Part shown: in pieces, positions 1-7,000 of the stretch
Position numbering within the stretch: position 1 is the stretch's first letter
Layout: every line of letters starts with the position of its first letter
Program-made: the position numbers and the translations under genes
IMG/VR virus record: IMGVR_UViG_3300028388_004389
Coordinates: 1 to 21,137 of that record
Length of the DNA: 21,137 nt
Source of the DNA: a virus
Reading direction: 5' to 3' (one strand)
The notes under the pieces: generated by a model
Told to the model about the DNA's origin: nothing
The model's database searches: none
The model's input: the letters and a program-made list of their open reading frames with translations, nothing else

Positions 1-737
1 TTGAAGTTGTGAGCCTCATCACCTATTACCATTCCAAACGGTTGATACCATCCAGCTTTGAGTTTATATATGGATTGCCATGTTGTTATTGTTACTTTAG
101 AATCTTGTCGATACTTGTCTTTGCCTGAGTAGATCTTATGGACTGAATCCATATCCCAAGCATTATCGTAGTGACTGTAGTCTGCAAAGTCAGAAAACAT
201 TTGCTCCACCAGAGAGGTGGTCGGTACAACGATGAGTACTTGCTTGTCGCTATGCTCAAAGAACCATCGCACCATAAGGTATATGATAAGCGATTTCCCG
301 GAAGCTGTAGGTGACAGAAGTACACCCCGTTTGTTCCGCAGGGCATGTGTAACCGCGGCAATCTGGTAATCGCGTGGCTGTATCTTTTGACCTTTAGCAC
401 TTAAATATAATCCTTCAGCAAACTTTGCAACTTCGGCCTCATCGATGTCTTCAATGGTATCTGGACGTCCATAATAATTACTACCTTCAACAAGTATGTT
501 ATAGTCACGGACATCTGCAAATTCTGATAAGTAACGGAATAACCCGGCCGGGAGCTCTTTTGTCCTCCCATCGTATAACCTGATTTTACCATCCCAAACC
601 TTATTCTTGTATGCTGGCATAAACTTATAGCCAGGAACATAAAACGTAAAGAAGTCTGTCAATTCCTGAGCTACACTAGGCTCACAATCAACAATAAGTT
701 TAGACTCATTCTTCTTCTTTACTATTAATGTTTCCAT
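1..737 (-). CDS. uvsW: UvsW recombination helicase, N-terminal part (cut by window edge)
   Basis: Superfamily 2 DNA/RNA helicase that unwinds R-loops and branched DNA during recombination-dependent phage replication. The frame opens at ATG 737 and stays open to position 1, giving about 245 residues; the C-terminal half lies outside the window. Visible parts: an N-terminal accessory domain with VWDGKIRLYD near residues 48-56, a Q-motif-like QPRDYQ at 120-125, Walker A SPTASGKS at 142-149, motif Ia VPTTSLVEQ near 171-179, motif Ib TTWQS near 218-222, and DEAH at 240-243. All match the T4 UvsW layout. The start overlaps the uvsY stop by one base (TAATG), so translation of the two is probably coupled. 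Shorter open stretches in another frame of the same strand here are shadows. Confidence 0.95.
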   Translation of the reverse strand, partial: METLIVKKKNESKLIVDCEPSVAQELTDFFTFYVPGYKFMPAYKNKVWDGKIRLYDGRTKELPAGLFRYLSEFADVRDYNILVEGSNYYGRPDTIEDIDEAEVAKFAEGLYLSAKGQKIQPRDYQIAAVTHALRNKRGVLLSPTASGKSLIIYLMVRWFFEHSDKQVLIVVPTTSLVEQMFSDFADYSHYDNAWDMDSVHKIYSGKDKYRQDSKVTITTWQSIYKLKAGWYQPFGMVIGDEAHNF

Positions 738-1183
738 TACATACCACTTGTAAACTTACGCCACTCAATCATATTCTTAATGTTTTGATGACGCCATTTA
801 ATATTTTCCATTATCTCTTTAAGGGTATCTATACATGTTTTTAGATACTCTATCTGTGCATCAGCTCTCTGAATATCAGGATCTGATTCATAGTAATGGT
901 CCATCTCACCTTTCAGTGGTTTGGATAATCCGTTGAATGGGTCATACTGCCATCCACGTTCATCCATATCTTCCTTAGACATTTTACCGTTGTAGTACAG
1001 CCATTTGTCCCGGAGAAGAATTTTTAGTTCTTGTTCCTTCTTCTTTAGCTGTAACTTGTTAATAGTTAGAAGCTCAAGATACTTACCATGCAGACGTGCA
1101 GAATCCTGTGAAGCATCATCTAGCTTCATGTCATCAATTGGGGAGTCCTGTTGCCACATCTTTAAAATTTCATCAATATTCAT
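737..1183 (-). CDS. uvsY: UvsY recombination mediator protein
   Basis: Recombination mediator that helps load the UvsX recombinase onto single-stranded DNA covered by the gp32 binding protein. At 148 residues it is close to T4 UvsY (137). It is highly charged and helical, with a lysine-rich central stretch (KLQLKKKEQELK, about residues 43-54) followed by LLRDKWLYYNGKMS. That matches the conserved T4 region where a basic helix precedes a YY-G segment. A helical C-terminal part follows (IEYLKTCIDTLKEIMENIKW). An AGAGG ribosome site sits upstream of the ATG. It directly precedes uvsW with a one-base overlap and follows the gp3-like gene by 19 bases. I saw no promoter of its own, so it may be read from the promoter at 1741-1748 or from elsewhere. 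Confidence 0.9.
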   Translation of the reverse strand: MNIDEILKMWQQDSPIDDMKLDDASQDSARLHGKYLELLTINKLQLKKKEQELKILLRDKWLYYNGKMSKEDMDERGWQYDPFNGLSKPLKGEMDHYYESDPDIQRADAQIEYLKTCIDTLKEIMENIKWRHQNIKNMIEWRKFTSGM

Positions 1184-1202
1184 TATATAACCTCTAAACT
1201 AT

Positions 1203-1715
1203 TTAGCGCAGTTTAAAATAAGCATACTCAAATGATACAACTGCAGTAAGATACTGAGTATCGGTTATTGTAAGGTCAAATGGTAAAGAAGACAACGTTG
1301 TTGGAAACGCATTCACAAATTGAATTTCTCGTGTTATATTATTGTGTGACGAGAGAATTGTAAGTGTAATATCCCTTTCCTTTCTATTAGCTTCATCATC
1401 TTGGGTTGCACTTCCAATCATCCAATCGTAAATCTCTTGATAGTTCTTCATTTCTTCATCAACAAGAAATGACATATCTACTGTACCATACTCAACCTTT
1501 TCACCGGCTATTCCTAGACGTCTATGAGGAGTCGATAGATTAGCAGGACTGATAGATACATCTGGAAGAACAATTGTCTGTAAGGTGTATTCAACATTAG
1601 GAAATTTGAGCTTATCCATAGCCATACGAAAGTATACAGGCGCTAGATAATTAAGATTCTGCGTCAGGTCACTTGTTTGCTCTACTCTGAAATTAGTTTG
1701 ATTCTCAAAGGGCAT
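1203..1715 (-). CDS. 3: Tail completion protein, gp3-like (tail-tube fold)
   Basis: Probable tail tube terminator/completion protein. It has 170 residues, against about 176 for T4 gp3. Between gene 23 and uvsY is where marine T4-like phages usually carry gene 3 (recalled gene order). Residues 63-101 (P-R-R...IAG, then DMSFLVDEEM and YDWMIG) and 137-147 (FPTTLSSLPFD) follow the same pattern as gp19 of this window (residues 60-100 and 140-150). The protein is therefore most likely a tail-tube-fold paralogue. It has its own late promoter box 25 bases upstream of the ATG and a GGAG ribosome site, directly behind the gene 23 terminator. Being a tube-family protein is fairly sure; the precise name gp3 rests on position and length. 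A gp54-like tube initiator is less likely, since T4 gp54 is about 320 residues. Confidence 0.68.
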   Translation of the reverse strand: MPFENQTNFRVEQTSDLTQNLNYLAPVYFRMAMDKLKFPNVEYTLQTIVLPDVSISPANLSTPHRRLGIAGEKVEYGTVDMSFLVDEEMKNYQEIYDWMIGSATQDDEANRKERDITLTILSSHNNITREIQFVNAFPTTLSSLPFDLTITDTQYLTAVVSFEYAYFKLR

Positions 1716-1740
1716 GTTATTTCTCCAAACTCTTTCCCAT

Positions 1741-1748
1741 TATTTATA
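1741..1748 (-). promoter_or_regulatory. T4-type late promoter box for the gene 3-like gene
   Basis: Perfect TATAAATA on the minus strand, 25 bases upstream of the ATG at 1715. In T4 this octamer is the whole late-promoter core, recognised by gp55-bearing RNA polymerase. It lies only three bases beyond the U-tract of the gene 23 terminator, so transcription is ended and restarted at this point. Assignment by consensus match and position only. Confidence 0.75.
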
Positions 1749-1751
1749 GGC

Positions 1752-1776
1752 AAAAAAAGAGGGGCCGAAGCCCCTC
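1752..1776 (-). terminator. Intrinsic terminator of the head-gene operon
   Basis: On the minus strand a 7-bp stem GAGGGGC / GCCCCTC is closed by a TTCG tetraloop and followed by seven T residues. The C(UUCG)G loop is exceptionally stable and the structure is a textbook rho-independent terminator. It begins 10 bases after the gene 23 stop codon. Confidence 0.95.
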
Positions 1777-1786
1777 CTTTATTCCG

Positions 1787-3001
1787 TTAATCTTCCATAC
1801 CATAACGAGTCTTAAACCCGATACGTGGCTGGAAGTCGTTCTCACCAACTGCACGTACCATAGTTAATGGGACGTATGGGCAGTAGAACATACCAGCGTC
1901 ATATGGGTTAGTACCACGATAACCTGAAGTGATGTAATCTACAGTTGCATATGGATCAATGTAGACCTTAGTGCGACCATTCAATACACCAGCAAAGGTG
2001 TTACCAGTGTCATCCACGTTCAAAGAAGTAGACAAAGCAGGAGCATAGTCAAGCATGCCAGAAGCAGCAAGAACTGAAGCTACGTCAGAAGAACAAAGGA
2101 TGAAGTTACCCTTACCGCGACGAGTTTCTTTCGCGATAACGTTTGCTTCACGCTCGATCTGTACGATCAAGCCCTTGAACTTCTCAACAGACCAACGACC
2201 ATCTGCATCAGATGAAAGATCGAAGACACCATTGACTGCAGTATTACCCTGCTGTGCACCAAGCTTAGCTTTAACGTTGATAGTACGGATAACTTCACGG
2301 TTGATTTCTGCAAGGATCTCAGCTGAAAGAATGTTAGCCAGCTCTGACTCAGCATCCAAACCATGGATTGCTTTCAAGTCTTGAGCCAGTTCCATTGTGT
2401 ACTCAGCTTTCAATGCACGTGACTTAGCTGTCACAGTTGCTTTCTCGATTGAGAATGCCATCTGTGCAAAGTCAGCAGCACCACCGCCTGTACCCAATGC
2501 TTCAGCAACAGCTGTTGACATACCAGTACCTGGTGCGTAGTCAACGTCGTCAGCTGTTCCATCTGTATCTGTAGCAAATGGATCAGATGATGTAGTTACT
2601 GTATTTGATACACCTGAGAATGAAGTATCAGCTTCGTTAAACAAAGCTTCAACACCGTCTTGTGCAGTGTACTTAGAACGCATTGCGAAGATCAGACCAG
2701 TAGGACCAGTCATTGGCTGAACACCAGCGATATCATAAGCGATCAGGTTAGGCATTGCACGACGAACCAAAGAAATCAGGATTGGATCCCAAGTTCCAAT
2801 GTTGCCACCAGAGATGTTGTTAGCAGCAGTTTCATTGATCTCACCGAATGAAGACTGGCCACGCTCTTCTGCAAGAGCCTTCTCTTGGTTTTCAAGAATA
2901 ACTGCAGTTACAGCCTTCTTGTACTTATCTTGAATTTCTGGAAGCTCAGCGTGCTCCAGAATTGGTTGCCACTTATCAGCGACTTTTTCTGAACCGAACA
3001 T
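1787..3001 (-). CDS. 23: Major capsid protein gp23
   Basis: Major head subunit with the HK97 fold, assembled on the gp22 core and cleaved by gp21. Family signatures are plain: LISLVRRAMPNLIAYD (about residues 75-90), DIAGVQPMTGPTGLIFAMRS (90-109), ILAEINREV, and near the C-terminus QPRIGFKTRYG. The gp21 consensus (L/I)xE is met at INE, residues 55-57, just before the conserved body, so the mature protein probably starts at T58; LAE at 43-45 is an alternative. The protein has only 404 residues (T4 521) and stops two residues after FKTRYGM, where T4 gp23 continues for roughly 45 more. The terminator follows at once, so no frameshifted remainder exists downstream. A strong AAGGAG ribosome site precedes the ATG. 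It follows gp22 by 19 bases. Confidence 0.97.
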   Translation of the reverse strand: MFGSEKVADKWQPILEHAELPEIQDKYKKAVTAVILENQEKALAEERGQSSFGEINETAANNISGGNIGTWDPILISLVRRAMPNLIAYDIAGVQPMTGPTGLIFAMRSKYTAQDGVEALFNEADTSFSGVSNTVTTSSDPFATDTDGTADDVDYAPGTGMSTAVAEALGTGGGAADFAQMAFSIEKATVTAKSRALKAEYTMELAQDLKAIHGLDAESELANILSAEILAEINREVIRTINVKAKLGAQQGNTAVNGVFDLSSDADGRWSVEKFKGLIVQIEREANVIAKETRRGKGNFILCSSDVASVLAASGMLDYAPALSTSLNVDDTGNTFAGVLNGRTKVYIDPYATVDYITSGYRGTNPYDAGMFYCPYVPLTMVRAVGENDFQPRIGFKTRYGMED

Positions 3002-3020
3002 TTGTTAGTTCTCCTTAGGG

Positions 3021-3944
3021 TTACTTGTTGATTTTATTAATAGCATCAAGGTACTGAGCCATCAAAGGAGATGAAGCTACTGGAGCATCGTCACCCTCTT
3101 CCTCTTGTACTTCTTCAGCAATAACTGGAGCTTCAGCTGGGAAATACGATTCTTTAATTGTAGCAACTTTCTTAGCGAAAGATTCATCAGAATCAAACTC
3201 AACGTTTTCAGCCAACTGAGCTAGCTTTTCAGCTTGAGACACAGTCAGACCTTCAGACGCTTCAGCAATTACAGCTTCACGCTTCAGTGTTTTAACAGAT
3301 TCAGACAATGAAATATTGTCCTCGGTCACTTTACCAAGTTGCTCTTGAAGCTCATCAACTTGCTCAGCAAGAGCGTCGACCATATCGACTTTAGCTTCAG
3401 GCACTTGAATGTAGTGCTCGGTGAACACAGACTTGAGAGCCGACATGAAGTCTTCAGCGATTTCCGTACGGAGACCGTTTTCAACTGCAAGACGGTTATC
3501 TTCCATCCACTGTTCCACGACGTAGTTAAGGTAACCATCAACTTTCTCTACGAGATCATCTTTGATCTGTGTAGTTTCTTCTGACAGCTTCTCTTCGTAC
3601 TGCTCTTCTAAACGCTCAACTTCTTCAGCAACCTTAGTAGAGAAAGCAGCTTCAAAAATAACGCTTGCTTTTTCACGGAAACTTTCAGACAGTGTAGCTT
3701 CAGAATCGACTAGTGCGTCGAGATCTTCTTTAAACTTAACATTACCCTGTTGGGCAGGCTCGTCCTTTTTGTTCAGCTGGTCGCCCTTGCGAGCTGGCTG
3801 ACGCTTGGTCTTACCTGAGGCTTGATCAACTGATGCAACAGACTTCTTCTCTTCATCAGGAAGAGATTGTTCTGCGGCTTCTTCAACAGCCTCAATGTCT
3901 TCTTCGATTTGATCAACTTCTTGATCGATCTGATTATCAGACAT
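3021..3944 (-). CDS. 22: Prohead scaffold (core) protein gp22
   Basis: Main internal scaffold of the prohead; in T4 it is degraded to small peptides by gp21 once the shell is complete. It has 307 residues (T4 269), is very acidic and contains long charged helices (about residues 105-150 and 190-230). The central signature FREKASVIFEAAF, then YLNYVVEQWMEDNRLAVENG and RTEIAEDFM, is characteristic of T4-like gp22. Several (L/I)xE sites (IAE, LAE) occur through the C-terminal half, as expected for a protein cut by gp21. The N-terminal 75 residues are a low-complexity acidic and then lysine-rich tail with no clear counterpart. An AAAGGAG ribosome site precedes the ATG in the 21-base gap after gene 21. 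Confidence 0.93.
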   Translation of the reverse strand: MSDNQIDQEVDQIEEDIEAVEEAAEQSLPDEEKKSVASVDQASGKTKRQPARKGDQLNKKDEPAQQGNVKFKEDLDALVDSEATLSESFREKASVIFEAAFSTKVAEEVERLEEQYEEKLSEETTQIKDDLVEKVDGYLNYVVEQWMEDNRLAVENGLRTEIAEDFMSALKSVFTEHYIQVPEAKVDMVDALAEQVDELQEQLGKVTEDNISLSESVKTLKREAVIAEASEGLTVSQAEKLAQLAENVEFDSDESFAKKVATIKESYFPAEAPVIAEEVQEEEGDDAPVASSPLMAQYLDAINKINK

Positions 3945-3965
3945 TAGACACTCCTTTCATAAGTG

Positions 3966-4613
3966 TTATAGTTTCGAGAGAAAATCTTTAAAGATCTTCA
4001 TCTGCGCCTCAGCTAACTGAGGTGATGGAGTTCTTTTGATTTCAGTCTCATAAGCCTCAATTTCTTGTGCTTTGAGGATGCCATTATCCCAAACCCATTC
4101 TACTCCTTCCATGATTCCATTAACAAATGCATCAGGAGCTGATGGGTCTTGAACGATGTCTACAGTAGATAACATGAAGTCATCCTTAACGTAGTTAACA
4201 CCTTCTCTTTGCTCAAGACTACCCATACCACGACTTGAAACGCCCACCTGTACACCACCATCGAGCAAACCTTTTACAACTTGTCCCATAGGAGTTTCTA
4301 GGATTTGGGCTTTTCCGATCACATTATTACCGTTCCATTCAAGGGCAGTAATGCGATGCGAAACCTTATCCAAGTTAATTGTAGGACCATCTGGGTGATT
4401 CAATTCACCAACAGCACGGCCCGTCTTAACTTGTTCTGTTACGTACTTATCTACAGCTTTCTCCATCACTGACTTAGGATATACACGGCCGTTACGGTTT
4501 TTACCTTCAGCCTGCATAAAGATACCCTCGATCATGCGAGTGCTCTTTCCGTCCTTACCTTCTGTAAGGTATGTTTCTAAACCGTGATCTACGAATTCTG
4601 AGATAAGTTTCAT
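3966..4613 (-). CDS. 21: Prohead maturation protease gp21
   Basis: Serine protease of the herpesvirus-assemblin-like clan (T4 gp21). It cleaves gp23, gp22 and other core proteins and finally itself. It has 215 residues, T4 about 212. Visible motifs: ELNHP (His73, candidate catalytic histidine), VGVSSRGMGS (residues 123-132, containing the nucleophile serine) and STVDIVQDPSAPDAF (149-163, with the conserved acidic positions). It carries its own (L/I)xE sites, IME at 167-169 and LAE at 200-202, which suggests autocleavage in the C-terminal tail. The start abuts the stop of the 67-like gene with no gap. The order 67-like, 21, 22, 23 is the normal T4-type head assembly set. Confidence 0.95.
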   Translation of the reverse strand: MKLISEFVDHGLETYLTEGKDGKSTRMIEGIFMQAEGKNRNGRVYPKSVMEKAVDKYVTEQVKTGRAVGELNHPDGPTINLDKVSHRITALEWNGNNVIGKAQILETPMGQVVKGLLDGGVQVGVSSRGMGSLEQREGVNYVKDDFMLSTVDIVQDPSAPDAFVNGIMEGVEWVWDNGILKAQEIEAYETEIKRTPSPQLAEAQMKIFKDFLSKL

Positions 4614-4874
4614 TTATTCGTCCTCTTCGGGAACATCCAGCTCTTCTTCGAAGTCATCTTCAACTTCTTCTTCAGCTGTATCATCCCATTCTTCGTCAGG
4701 CGTATCTGACTCTATTTCGTCCGCAGCTCCGAATACAGAACTAGCGACACCAATTTTCTCTGCATCTAGAACAGCAGACATACGACCAGCAATATCATCC
4801 TGAAATACAGAATTTGCAGTCGCCATATCACCACTCTGTAGTGCATCAATCAATTTACTTACATTCTCAGACAT
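4614..4874 (-). CDS. 67: Small acidic prohead core protein, gp67-like
   Basis: Probable minor core protein of the prohead. It has 86 residues; T4 gp67 is about 80. The N-terminal half is helical (LIDALQSGDMATANSVFQ, RMSAVLDAEKIGVASSVF). The C-terminal 35 residues are nearly all Asp and Glu with a few hydrophobic residues, the same two-part layout as T4 gp67. Its place between portal gene 20 and protease gene 21 is the T4 place for genes 67/68. It has its own late promoter box and a TAAGGA ribosome site. No separate gene 68 is present. The name rests on length, composition and position rather than strong residue identity. Confidence 0.78.
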   Translation of the reverse strand: MSENVSKLIDALQSGDMATANSVFQDDIAGRMSAVLDAEKIGVASSVFGAADEIESDTPDEEWDDTAEEEVEDDFEEELDVPEEDE

Positions 4875-4894
4875 AATAATTCCTTAATATAGTT

Positions 4895-4902
4895 TATTTA
4901 TA
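4895..4902 (-). promoter_or_regulatory. T4-type late promoter box for the 67-21-22-23 head genes
   Basis: Perfect TATAAATA on the minus strand in the 39-base gap between genes 20 and 67-like, about 20 bases before the ATG at 4874, preceded by a run of T. No hairpin overlaps it. It probably drives the core, protease, scaffold and capsid genes up to the terminator at 1752-1776. Confidence 0.75.
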
Positions 4903-4913
4903 AAAAAATAAAT

Positions 4914-6410
4914 TTAGAGCTCAGAGTCGGGCTCACCATAGGCACCCGACTTAAATTCTTGCTCTATCTCCTGTGAGATTTGTTTGATGTCTTCATCCGT
5001 TTGCTGTAAAACGTTTTTACGTACCCAGTCAATCGAATAATACTTACCAACATACTCATCGAGCTCTCTAAGAGTAGCAAGACGCTCTCTCATAATCTCA
5101 GCCTCTTTGAGTTCAGCAAAATGTGTATCCTGGAGAAAGTCTATATTAATACTTGACTTAATCTCATTCCACTCATCTTTGCTTACAAGCCCTTTCATTA
5201 GTAATTGAGTTCTCAAAAGCTCCATAAACAACGTTGCAAAACGCTTACGGAGTTTATCGATATACTTTTGAAACTTAACTTCATCTCGACTGATCTCGGT
5301 AGATCGACCAAGAGAGAATTGAGCTTCTTGCTCCAAACGATTAATTGGTACATTTAGAGATTTATACAATTGCTTCTGGAAGTATACAATATCATCAATC
5401 TGTCCAAGATTCTCACCGCCAGGTAGTGTTGTAATCTCTGTACCACGTCCACCTTCTCTACGTGGCAACCAGAAGTCTTCTAACATAGACATGTGCTTAC
5501 GATCATCTCGGATTGCACCAGTCTGTGCGTCATAGACTAGCTTATTACGATGCTTGGTCATAATAGCTTTCATATATTCTTCTGCTTTACCCTTAGGTAG
5601 GTTACCAACATCAATATAGAAGATACGACGCTCAGGTGCACGAGCTAAACGATAAATTACCAGAGAGTCTTCCATCATCCGAAGTTGGTTGACTGGTTTC
5701 AATGCTTTATGGAGATGCGAAACAACTTTACGTCTCTGAGCATCCATAACACCAGAAGTGATATAGCAAATGCTATCTGGTGAAATCTTGAGACCCTGTT
5801 GAGCTTTATTCATTGCATCATCGGCATAGATATAGTACTCTTCTACACCTTTAACAAGAGTAGCTCCGGTCTTTGGATCTTTATCCTTGATTAGCTTCTT
5901 AACCTTTCGCATCTTGGTTGGATCAATTGGTCGGAGCTCAATGATTCCTCGCGAAGCGTTGTTTTCATCAACAATAATATGATAGTATAGACGGCCATCG
6001 ATGTACCATCTACGGAAAATATCTGCTCCATAAAAGTTAAAGTTTAACAGCTTTAGAAGCTGATCAAACTCTTCTTGGAGAACTTTTTTAACCTTATCGC
6101 CTGCATCGAGATCATCCATCTTCAGTGATACTGGAGATGAGTCTTCATCGCTGACAATAGATTCGTTAACAATATCATCAATAGCAGCATCACATTCAGG
6201 TTGCATAGCCGCATCGCGATATCTAACAATCAGAGTCTTATCATCTTGGACCTTGTTGTGCTCCATATCGAGGTACTGACCATAGTAACCCCCAGCAGCA
6301 ACCTGCATCCCACCATCTTCATCAAAGGGAGCAACAAACGAGACTTTTTTCTTCTCGTCCTTATCTTCCTGTGACTTCTTTTTTATTTCAAAACCAAATA
6401 ACTCTGCCAT
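4914..6410 (-). CDS. 20: Portal vertex protein gp20
   Basis: Dodecameric portal at the head vertex; it nucleates head assembly, docks the gp17 packaging motor and later the neck. It has 498 residues, T4 524. Family blocks visible: KTLIVRYRDAAMQPECDAAI (residues 58-77), FRRWYIDGRLYYHIIVD (132-148), RPIDPTKMRKV (160-170), the block YRLARAPERRIFYIDVGNLP (253-272) often used for environmental g20 surveys, and EGGRGTEITTLPGGENLGQI. The N-terminus is lysine-rich and the C-terminal 80 residues are charged and helical. An AAGGA ribosome site lies 5' of the ATG, just after a strong hairpin in the gap to gene 19. Confidence 0.97.
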   Translation of the reverse strand: MAELFGFEIKKKSQEDKDEKKKVSFVAPFDEDGGMQVAAGGYYGQYLDMEHNKVQDDKTLIVRYRDAAMQPECDAAIDDIVNESIVSDEDSSPVSLKMDDLDAGDKVKKVLQEEFDQLLKLLNFNFYGADIFRRWYIDGRLYYHIIVDENNASRGIIELRPIDPTKMRKVKKLIKDKDPKTGATLVKGVEEYYIYADDAMNKAQQGLKISPDSICYITSGVMDAQRRKVVSHLHKALKPVNQLRMMEDSLVIYRLARAPERRIFYIDVGNLPKGKAEEYMKAIMTKHRNKLVYDAQTGAIRDDRKHMSMLEDFWLPRREGGRGTEITTLPGGENLGQIDDIVYFQKQLYKSLNVPINRLEQEAQFSLGRSTEISRDEVKFQKYIDKLRKRFATLFMELLRTQLLMKGLVSKDEWNEIKSSINIDFLQDTHFAELKEAEIMRERLATLRELDEYVGKYYSIDWVRKNVLQQTDEDIKQISQEIEQEFKSGAYGEPDSEL

Positions 6411-6426
6411 CTGTATTCCTTAAAGC

Positions 6427-6448
6427 TGGGGAGCCCATAGGCTCCCCA
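6427..6448 (-). promoter_or_regulatory. Strong hairpin in the gene 19 to gene 20 gap
   Basis: A 9-bp perfect stem (TGGGGAGCC / GGCTCCCCA) with a 4-base loop lies between the gene 19 stop and the gene 20 ribosome site. On the minus strand it is followed by only three T residues, so it is not a standard intrinsic terminator. It may be a weak terminator, an attenuator that lowers portal output, or an RNA processing or stability element. Confidence 0.6.
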
Positions 6449-6462
6449 TAATAACTACACTA

Positions 6463-6990
6463 TTATGTAGTCGTGTCTGCTTCCCAGTACTGAACCTGGA
6501 GTTCAACAGTGAACTCTTCAATAGTATTTTCAGCATCGTACGATACTTCAATTGCTGAAACATTAGTTGGGAATGTACCACGGAAGTTATAACGCTTCGT
6601 TGCTACACCATCTTTATTCAACTGTTCAACAATCATATCAGCTTGATAGTCAGTTGGGTTAGTTAAACCAGTATTGGCATTATGCTGGTTGATACCATTC
6701 ATCCAACGCTCAAAAGCATTACGCACTTCCATATTAACATCATTGATTACAGTGATGGTCCATGGTTCGAATATTCTGTCACCTGCAATTTGCAGCTGAC
6801 GACCGCGGAACGGAAGTGTGATTGGATTAATGACTGAAGCTGGTAACTGTGCCGACTTAACCATGAACGAGGTTAACTCTACATCTCCGCCAGCATATGC
6901 TGGAAAGTTTACAGTAGCCTTAAACAGGTTGGCACGAGCTCCACCACCAGTCAGTTTTGATTTAAAATCATCTACGCCTAAGATAGCCAT
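6463..6990 (-). CDS. 19: Tail tube protein gp19
   Basis: Subunit of the inner tail tube through which DNA passes. It has 175 residues, T4 163. Typical features: PITLPFRGRQLQIAGDR (about residues 56-72), EPWTITVINDVNMEVRNAFE (75-94) with the conserved RWMNGI that follows, YNFRGTFPTNVSAIEVSYD (134-152) and the C-terminal strand FTVELQVQYWE. It follows the sheath gene by 10 bases and is presumably co-transcribed with it from the promoter at 8733-8740. The stop codon lies in the loop of a weak 6-bp dyad at 6454-6471. Confidence 0.96.
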   Translation of the reverse strand: MAILGVDDFKSKLTGGGARANLFKATVNFPAYAGGDVELTSFMVKSAQLPASVINPITLPFRGRQLQIAGDRIFEPWTITVINDVNMEVRNAFERWMNGINQHNANTGLTNPTDYQADMIVEQLNKDGVATKRYNFRGTFPTNVSAIEVSYDAENTIEEFTVELQVQYWEADTTT

Positions 6991-7000
6991 TGTCTACTCC

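Noticed and set aside
92-640. Two open stretches on the minus strand that could pass for small genes
   Set aside because: They lie in another frame of uvsW, whose frame is open across the whole interval with helicase motifs; the short products have no recognisable features.
3036-3050. TATTAATA-like sequence before gene 23 as a late promoter
   Set aside because: One mismatch to the octamer and located in codons for the end of gp22; the other five boxes are perfect and intergenic.
3946-3964. Short dyad (ACACT / AGTGT) around the gene 22 ribosome site
   Set aside because: Five base pairs with a nine-base loop; the AAAGG sits in the loop and would not be hidden. Too weak to call.
6454-6471. Inverted repeat ACTACA / TGTAGT around the gene 19 stop codon
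   Set aside because: Only 6 bp, A/T-rich, inside the end of the gene; not distinguishable from chance.
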